From NCBI RefSeq assembly GCF_041260155.1, contig NC_091930.1:34142070-34206069 (forward strand): 64,000 bases of DNA, in the 5' to 3' direction. The position numbers and the translations under genes are program-made. Shown in pieces: positions 58,045 through 64,000 of this stretch. Origin of the DNA: Ptychodera flava (Eukaryota > Hemichordata > Enteropneusta > Ptychoderidae). Numbering within the stretch: the stretch's first letter is position 1; every line of letters starts with the position of its first letter. The notes under the pieces were generated by a model. That model worked only from the letters and a program-made list of their open reading frames with translations. It was not told the DNA's origin and did no database searches.

Positions 58045-61000
58045 GTTGTCGTCGTCAACATCATGGCATTTCACGCAATTTCGTAAAGTAATCATTTAGC
58101 ATCCAACAATACCATATGCCTACCCTGAGTCCAAGGTGCATGCGTCGTTTTCCTGGAATTAAAAAAGAAACCCAAACAATTAGTTTCAATGTTGTCACAA
58201 CAGGATTTTCTCTTCGATAGGAATTCGAAAATTCAGTGACGTCATCATCACGTTCCAACTTACCTTCATCTGGATAGGCGGCCTGGAATACAAGAGGAAT
58301 GATAAAATATAACGATTTAAAGTTTGAAAACGATCATCGACAAGTCGGTCACACAAACGCGTTTGAAAATCATTCCTTCGACTTTTGACGACTGTGTATG
58401 CTTAATCTCGACAACATGTAACACAGTTTCCTTAGAGAAACAGCAATCTTAACTCACGTCTCCCCTTCGTGAATGTCAAAGACCTCGTCTTGTACGACAT
58501 ACATCGATTTATCACCGCCCACTGTATCATTATTTCAGTATAAAACTGCTGAAGGGAATAATGTTTACCACAGAATGCCAAGTGTTCTAGATTGGACTTA
58601 TTGTAACCTTACCGGATGGTGGCGCTCGATTGTCGGTGATCTAATTCTTTCGTAGGATTTGACAGACAAGTTACAACTTACCCTACCACCGAGGCTGAAA
58701 CGGCGCTTTTCTGTGCAAAGCAAGCCATAGTAAATACAATGTATTAATTTTTTGTGTAAATTTAGTTAGGCCATTTAAAGAAAATTCTTTGTTTGCCTTC
58801 CTTGGATTTGTGAAAAACATACCAGCTAGGGGAAAACAAACACAAACAAAAAACACAAGTGTATTAACACAAGCTAAATTTTTATTCGGTTTCCTTCGGA
58901 AAAATAATATTTTTATTGGTAATAGTGTTAACGTTGTGTTTGCTTTCTTAATTTTCTCTGAAAACCTACCAGCACGCAGCCGCCAAACAAAGGATTTCAT
59001 TTATAGGGCCGTACATAGGTAAAACATCTATTTATTATCTTTTGGTTTCTGCGAACAAAAATATCCTTGTCATGAGTTTAATGTAAGTAAGAGTCGATAT
59101 GATCGGTCGTGATTGTGAGCGTGTAAAATGCTAATCAAAATCCTCGGTGCTTACCTATCTCTGGGTCAGCGTCCTGGCATATGATGATAAGAAAGACATG
59201 TATGAAGTTAGTGTTCAGTATCAGGACTTTTAACCCCCGACTATTTATCAGTAAACATTTTCAACTGTCTGATGATGGCTAGCGTTAGGTATGGGGGCTA
59301 GGATTTAGTGTTCCATGTGTAAATATTCTGGGGTGAAGGATGCCTAGGACTCAATGAGAAACCTGTACCAGAAACGACCGTATGCGTTTTTAATTTTAAA
59401 AAAGTCAGTATCGACTCATCTACCGATAAGCACTTTCTGATGGAACGTCATGTGAAGTGTTAGGGCCTACCCTCGTCCTATTATTGGTTTGGTGGTTCAC
59501 AAAAAAAAGAAAAAAAGAATAACGATTTGCTCGAAGACAGAAACCAAATTCGTAAATTTCATTAACTCTACTTCACATCGCTTTAATAATAAACAACATA
59601 GCTAAGGTAGTATGCGCCTCGAAAGTGAAAACTTTTGCTCTGACTTTCATCATAAATTAAACTATCAACCATCAATTTGCAATATCAAGTAAAAAAACAG
59701 GGGTCACGTACACAGTGCAACGTTTGGTACTAGAGAAACAACTTGAAATTATTTAACATTTACCGATATTTGAAATTTCAAAGTGGCTGCCATCCCTATG
59801 TTGACGCTTTGAGGAAAAACCAAAATCTCGATTTTCGAAAAACAAAGTTAGTGAAAATTTTACCTTGCCAAAGAAATTTAAGATGGCGCCTCAAAGTGGT
59901 AGATTAGATAAAAATTGAGAGTCGAATATCTATCAAGGAGGCCATTCTATACGATATACTTTTATCCGGACTCTCAAAGTTTTAAAATCCTTTTCTGGTA
60001 ACCGCTTAGGGCTCGTTTTGAAACTCCTCTAGAAAGAAAAGTTTTTACCTTCTTAGTTTTGTGAAAATAAAGAAAATACCCTAATTTTCAGAATAAACAC
60101 TGCAGGGATGTCGGCCATATTGAATTTCAAATATCGTAAATTTGTTTCTCTTGTACTAACATTAGCACGGTGATCCCTGACTTTTATTCTTGCTTTGCTA
60201 AGGGAAAGGAGTGTACTTTCATTGAGAGATGTTTGAGAAAAAGTTTCACCCTTTCAATTTCGAGGCGGGTTCAACGACCTTACAGTCGTAGTCATTATCA
60301 GCAATCATCACAAAATATCGTCCACCTTACCCGAAGTCCAAGGTGCATGCGTCGTTTTTCTGTAACAAACAGAGAGTAAAGGTTCGTAAAATACATCTGT
60401 CCCTCAATTCGATTATCTTTTTTACTCAAAGTAAATTTATGCCTATAGGTTTGTTTTTCTTTGCAGGGGGAGGGGGTCTCCACTCACCTAATTCTGGATC
60501 AGCATCCTAGAATTCGAAAGAAGGGAGACTACATTAGTACACATAAATAATGTAAATGTAGGCCGATCGAGTGAAATAGTGAGGACACAGAAAGTACGAC
60601 TTTTAGCTAATTTGATTGACGGTATAAATATCGCTAGAATGTCCTTCTAACATAGTGGGATAGGAAGGTCTATTTTTGAGCGCATGGCCATGATATTCCA
60701 GTACTTTGCGACGTTGCCCTGGTCTTTCCAGCCGCAATTATTGCAAACACCGTTACCTATCCTGTCACGTGACGTGCACATAAACTAACAAGACTTACCC
60801 TGAGACCGAGGTGCATTCGCCGTTTTTCTGTGAAATAAGCAGAGCGAACACAATGACAGTTTAAAAATTTACTGCCCGGACGCCTTAATTCCAAACGGAG
60901 TTACATCTGTAATCCGTTTTATGCTTCCGAGTCTTTCTTCAAATACTTCAAGGAGAATTCTGCGGTCGTATCGTGTGTTACGGGAATTATCGTAGAATAT

Positions 61001-61871
61001 CAGACTAAAACAACAGTCCGTATATGATTATTTTTGTCAGACCTCTCCACATCAATTGTACTTCATGATTTCTGCATCATTTGCTGTTTTAACTATCATA
61101 ATGTTTGGTAGATTAAAATAACCGCGATACATTTGCACTACCGGGTTCATTTCTATGCTGTTCCCGCAGCCATTATGGATGACGTCATTGTCTTGTCACA
61201 TGGATTTGAATTATCGTGGCACTTACCTACACCGGCGTCCTAAGATGCGGTTGCCGAATTGAAAGAACGGGGAAAGTGACCGTGAAGCAACTTAAGTTTC
61301 AAAAGTAAAGTCTGAGGTTATGTTATCGGTTTTAGTTGTTATGATGAAATAATTACAATTTAGCATAACCATCCTAATTTCAATGTCTGTACAGTTTACT
61401 ATTTTGCTCAAGTTTTTCGAAAACAGGAAATAAACATTTTAAAATCCAAATAATATGTATCGTCGTCCTTTCGTGTGCTCAAATTTCTTTGCGCTATTTG
61501 TTAAAGCTCCTCTATAAAATCGTCTAAATTCAACTCTAGAGGGCGTAGGTATTTTGAAAATGTGTGGTAGCGCATAAACCTGCAGCTGTAAAAGTTTTTA
61601 TGACGTTTGCACTTGACGGAAGCAGAGAGACAGATTTTAGCCGATACTGGTTCATGGAATTTGGTCCTGGGCTTTTTTCATCCAATAGAGGCGTTTCAAA
61701 AATGCATGCTATAATCACTTGAACAGAGATATACTCAATACATGCTATAATCACTTGAACAGAGATATACTCAATACTCACCCTTTCTGTAAATTGTGCC
61801 GAGCTGTCGCTCAACGTGGCCAACACCACGGACAAAGTGAAAAGCGCGACGAACTGCATACGGAGAGACAT
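52880..61871 (-). CDS. Gene 4: micro-exon gene for a multi-copy secreted peptide precursor (RMHLGLR repeats)
   Basis: Twenty-one minus-strand exons join to 606 nt, giving 201 residues. After a 90-nt signal-peptide exon, spacer exons of 13, 19, 19, 19, 25, 34, 31, 10, 22 and 22 nt alternate with peptide exons of 29 nt (eight times), 38 and 32 nt. All spacer exons run phase 0 to 1 and all peptide exons phase 1 to 0. Peptide exons give seven KRRMHLGLR copies, one KRRFSLGGR and two RGKFPKIRL; spacers are mostly acidic. The KR and KRR sites between acidic spacers look like prohormone-convertase sites, so a neuropeptide-like or cationic host-defence precursor is inferred. No Gly amidation signal follows RMHLGLR. 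I recognise no family. Splice sites, unbroken phase alternation and repeated motifs are the evidence. Single exons of 10-13 nt are the weakest calls. Confidence 0.8.
53751..53944 (-). CDS. Gene 4 module 9: spacer exon 53923-53944 and long peptide exon 53751-53788
   Basis: The spacer is 22 nt (DNERDIQ plus one nt). The peptide exon is 38 nt and codes [13 protein letters not shown], a different peptide from the upstream modules. The acceptor is AAG and the donor GAC|GTAAGT. Confidence 0.68.
54144..54311. repeat. Tandem duplication, two 84-nt units
   Basis: TATCGAAACTTTCCGAATAA starts both units; the copies differ at a few sites. It is in the gene 4 intron between modules 8 and 9. Confidence 0.85.
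54560..55134 (-). CDS. Gene 4 module 8: 10-nt spacer exon 55125-55134 and peptide exon 54560-54588
   Basis: The spacer is only 10 nt (DEP plus one nt), between CTTACAG and GTAAGT; it is required by phase but is the least certain exon. The peptide exon is 29 nt, [10 protein letters not shown]. Confidence 0.65.
55409..55881 (-). CDS. Gene 4 module 7: spacer exon 55851-55881 and peptide exon 55409-55437
   Basis: The spacer is 31 nt ([10 protein letters not shown] plus one nt). The peptide exon is 29 nt, [11 protein letters not shown] compound microsatellite of about 260 nt fills most of the intron between the two. Confidence 0.78.
55540..55803. repeat. Compound microsatellite (TA)n-(GTAC)n-(GTCC)n-(GTAC)n-(ATAC)n
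   Basis: Five blocks share tetranucleotide phase after the TA run. It lies between the two exons of gene 4 module 7. Confidence 0.93.
56124..56307 (-). CDS. Gene 4 module 6: spacer exon 56274-56307 and peptide exon 56124-56152
   Basis: The spacer is 34 nt ([11 protein letters not shown] plus one nt), the longest acidic spacer. The peptide exon is 29 nt, [10 protein letters not shown]. Confidence 0.78.
56599..57830 (-). CDS. Gene 4 module 5: spacer exon 57806-57830 and peptide exon 56599-56627
   Basis: The spacer is 25 nt (DLEDERDL plus one nt). The peptide exon is 29 nt, and the joined codon is Asp, giving [10 protein letters not shown]. The intron within this module is the longest between paired exons, about 1.2 kb. 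Confidence 0.77.
58004..58043. repeat. (CAT)n microsatellite
   Basis: It lies in a gene 4 intron between modules 4 and 5. Confidence 0.9.
58124..58282 (-). CDS. Gene 4 module 4: spacer exon 58264-58282 and peptide exon 58124-58152
   Basis: The spacer is 19 nt (AAYPDE plus one nt). The peptide exon is 29 nt, and the joined codon is Gly, giving [10 protein letters not shown]. The donor is AGG|GTAGGC. Confidence 0.77.
58682..59173 (-). CDS. Gene 4 module 3: spacer exon 59155-59173 and variant peptide exon 58682-58710
   Basis: The spacer is 19 nt (DADPEI plus one nt). The peptide exon keeps 29 nt and the phase but codes KRRFSLGGR in place of KRRMHLGLR, so a second mature product is likely. Confidence 0.77.
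59603..59952 (-). mobile_element. MITE family A, reversed copy, half of a head-to-head pair
   Basis: It begins TAAGGTAGTATGCGCCTCGA and runs in reverse orientation to a segment matching the family's left end. It abuts the forward copy that starts at about 59960, inside a gene 4 intron. Confidence 0.65.
59960..60282 (+). mobile_element. MITE family A, forward copy, other half of the pair
   Basis: It starts at TCCGGACTCTCAAAGTTTTA and ends CGAGGCGGGTTCAACGACCT. It stops 49 nt short of the gene 4 peptide exon at 60331. Confidence 0.63.
60331..60506 (-). CDS. Gene 4 module 2: spacer exon 60488-60506 and peptide exon 60331-60359
   Basis: The spacer is 19 nt (DADPEL plus one nt). The peptide exon is 29 nt, KRRMHLGLR, with acceptor TTGTTACAG and donor CGG|GTAAGG. 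Confidence 0.8.
60799..61239 (-). CDS. Gene 4 module 1: spacer exon 61227-61239 and peptide exon 60799-60827
   Basis: The spacer is 13 nt (DAGV plus one nt). The peptide exon is 29 nt and gives [10 protein letters not shown] across the joined codon. Confidence 0.75.
61705..61776. repeat. Exact tandem duplication of 36 nt at the gene 4 exon 1 donor
   Basis: Two identical units starting CATGCTATAATCACTTGAAC touch the splice donor of the signal exon. Identity suggests a recent event. Confidence 0.9.
61782..61871 (-). CDS. Gene 4 exon 1: signal peptide
   Basis: It codes [20 protein letters not shown], then [10 protein letters not shown]. The hydrophobic core is followed by a likely cleavage site near the SSA-Q. 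The donor is AGG|GTGAGT, phase 0. A second Met four codons on could also start. Confidence 0.82.
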
Positions 61872-61924
61872 CTTGTTGGCGCTGCAAAGAGAGAAGTGAC
61901 TCTTCTTTTGACGATTCCACCGTC

Positions 61925-61931
61925 TTTTATA
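61925..61931 (-). promoter_or_regulatory. TATA box of gene 4
   Basis: A minus-strand TATAAAA lies about 55 nt before the gene 4 ATG. It predicts transcription starting near 61900 and a leader of about 25-30 nt. Confidence 0.55.
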
Positions 61932-62655
61932 GGCACGCAACTTCCGCAAATGGCAGAACCGGGACCATCTGGCGTCGTCAATGTCACCCTGATTGATAGC
62001 GCAGGTGCACGTGCACGGCTGATTGATGTTCGTGTAGACATTTTCACCATGGTATACTACTAGGAAGCTGGCAACCCTCGATAATTTATTACAATCAGGT
62101 GTGAGAAGGCCCATTAACATTTCACCCCCTTTTCGGTATTTTTGTTCCGTGCATATTTTACATTGTCCGCCTAAAGCACGTTTAAATACTCGGTATTTAT
62201 CACATGCAAAGGCCAAATTTGTCGTCTCTGAACAAAAAATACCAGGCTTTATTCTCTGGTCGTTCTACGTCACGACAACCCGCGTCTATGTCACCAATTT
62301 TGGTGCGTCGGAACATGATCAAAATTTGTCTGACGTGAATATTTAAAAAAATCAGTCACAATTTTTAGAGTCTGGCCAAGTACATCCACTTCGCAAATTC
62401 AGAGTCCTTCTGTGTTTGTTTAGTAGTCAATATGGGAGTTCGTATCCTAATAGACCCCACCGCCGCCTGAACTTTCGACGCGCAGCAGAGTACTGCAACA
62501 AGGGTGAAGGGGAGTCAAGTGCTCAAACATGCAGCACGCTTAGCCTAAAAAGTCGTGTAATGAAATCAATATTTTCATAAAATAATTTCATATTCCTGAG
62601 GAATCATGTGAACGATTTTCGGAAACAACGAACTCGAAGCTGGTCGCATTACCGC

Positions 62656-62722
62656 AAAATACGAGTGACGTAATGACCGCGTCACACTTGTGGTGACACG
62701 GTCATTACGTCATTCGTATTTT
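62656..62722. promoter_or_regulatory. Hairpin with 30-nt arms and two TGACGTAA motifs
   Basis: The arms pair with two mismatches around a 7-nt loop. Each arm carries TGACGTAA, a CRE/ATF-like site. It lies about 785 nt upstream of the gene 4 ATG. It could be a regulatory element or the remains of an inverted-repeat transposon. Confidence 0.4.
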
Positions 62723-62729
62723 CCTTCAC

Positions 62730-63798
62730 TGCACGAAGAAAAATGTTAAGACATAATATATAAGCACTACCGTCAAAGCAGAGCGCATTGAGCGTACAAC
62801 TAAGTAACGATGTTGGAATTCATCATCAATGAGTATGCCTATTGGAATGGAGTCACAGACGGTACCGTTAAGGTATTTCTACACTCTCTAGGGAGATGGC
62901 GAACAAGCTGCCTTTAATGCAAGGAACCAAACAATTCAAATATGTGAAACTGCCACAAAACGGGTTTCCTTAAAACTCTACTACGGTCTTCTGTAGATGA
63001 AATTTTTGAAGTTTTGATAGCACCCATTTAATTGCGCTTAAGGGATTAATGGGGTCTGTTAAGTTAATTATATATGCAGCGTTAGCACAGACTGTAATCT
63101 GAGAACATGAACGTGTTTTCAACTCTTCCATTAATTATGATTTATTGGCAATTTCCCATCCGTTTCGATGACGTCAACTAATTATGAAAAGTCACTCGTA
63201 TGCCATTCCTTGCGCGTGGAAGCTAATTAATAACTACGTTCACTACCACCTGTTTTATTTGTTAGGGCAAATTTTGCTGTATCTCTGCAAGAATCGTGAT
63301 AAATAGCGGTATGAGAATGTTTAATCATATCTTAAGGAAGGAATAATAAAAGATTGACAATCAAAATGTAGATCTTTCTGTATGTAGACCTTTAAACGTC
63401 TGCGAAGGCATTGTGTTGATAACATGACTGAAGAAATTAATATTTACAGGATTTATGTAGCACACCTCCACAACAGTGACTTTATTTTCATTATTGTTCA
63501 GAGTTTATGCTTGTTTAATACCGACAAGGCAATCTGTCGTTCACATTTATGAGATAAAGTGTACATCATGCTTGTGTGCCCGCTCTCTGTATCTATACCT
63601 GTCTATGTCTGTCTCTATCTCTGTCTCTATCTGTTTGTCTGTTTCTGTCTGTCTCGTCTTTGTTTCCGTCTTTCTCTCATATGTAAACAAAAAGCAGTGT
63701 CGAGACCGTATACTGTGTCTGCAGTTTCTCTAAAATTGAAGCAGTCGATAAATGTATGACAATAAAGGTATCATATTATGCTATGTAAGGTTTAGTTT

Positions 63799-63830
<32 letters not shown>

Positions 63831-64000
63831 CACCATCATCATCATCATCATCACAAATCAAACGTCCAGTTATCTAATAAATTGACACAATACACAACTG
63901 AATTGAGATCTTTCTGTTCAGTTCTGGATTGGAAATTTCTAAAATTACTCTTAAATTTCTGTCAGGTATTTATCAGCAATTCATAGGGAAGGGAATAAGA
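62730..64000. other. Right end of the window, no gene seen
   Basis: Only simple repeats near 63600 and 63800 are recognised. Confidence 0.45.
63799..63853. repeat. (CAA)n then (CAT)n microsatellites
   Basis: Two adjoining trinucleotide runs near the window end. Confidence 0.9.

Noticed and set aside
58440-58470. Possible extra exon ending at a GTGAGT donor between modules 3 and 4
   Set aside because: No motif similar to either exon class was found, and phase is complete without it.
59461-59490. Possible extra 7-nt spacer exon (AG, GACGAGG, GTAGG) in a gene 4 intron
   Set aside because: There is no matching peptide exon beside it, and adding it alone would break the alternating phase.
61536-62216. 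226-residue minus-strand frame around the gene 4 start
   Set aside because: Most of it is upstream sequence and intron read-through. The real coding part is the signal exon, set by the Met before the hydrophobic core and the GTGAGT donor.

Overview
This is an animal nuclear genomic window, AT-rich, with large introns, canonical GT-AG splicing, many microsatellites, MITE-like repeats and LINE remnants. No bacterial or organellar features were seen. A marine invertebrate is likely. The repeat style would suit an invertebrate deuterostome such as a hemichordate or lancelet, but that is a guess.

Left half (about 1.5-36 kb): three paralogous genes for secreted proteins combining LDL-receptor class A (LDLa) modules with a C-terminal CAP/SCP domain. 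Gene 1 is on + (1485-8263), gene 2 on - (11002-23634) and gene 3 on - (29008-35975, its 5' end not found). Exons were joined by hand from splice sites. Phases agree throughout (mostly phase 1), the middle CAP exon is 78 nt in all three, and the coding sums are whole numbers of codons (376 and 324 aa for genes 1 and 2). All keep the two His and two Glu of the CAP cavity. Two LINE fragments lie antisense in introns of genes 2 and 3.

Middle (about 36-52.8 kb): no supported gene; it holds dispersed repeat pairs and short tandem repeats. It could contain the missing 5' end of gene 3.

Right part (52.9-61.9 kb, - strand): the most striking locus. A signal-peptide exon is followed by 20 further short coding exons (10-38 nt) that alternate strictly between an acidic spacer exon (phase 0 to 1) and a basic peptide exon (phase 1 to 0, usually exactly 29 nt). 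Joined in order they give a 201-residue secreted precursor with seven copies of KRRMHLGLR, one variant (KRRFSLGGR) and two C-terminal RGKFPKIRL units. It reads like a multi-copy peptide precursor (neuropeptide-like or cationic host-defence), built from paired micro-exons. I do not recognise the family. A TATA box lies just upstream.

The last 2 kb hold a 30-bp-arm hairpin with two TGACGTAA motifs and simple repeats, but no gene.
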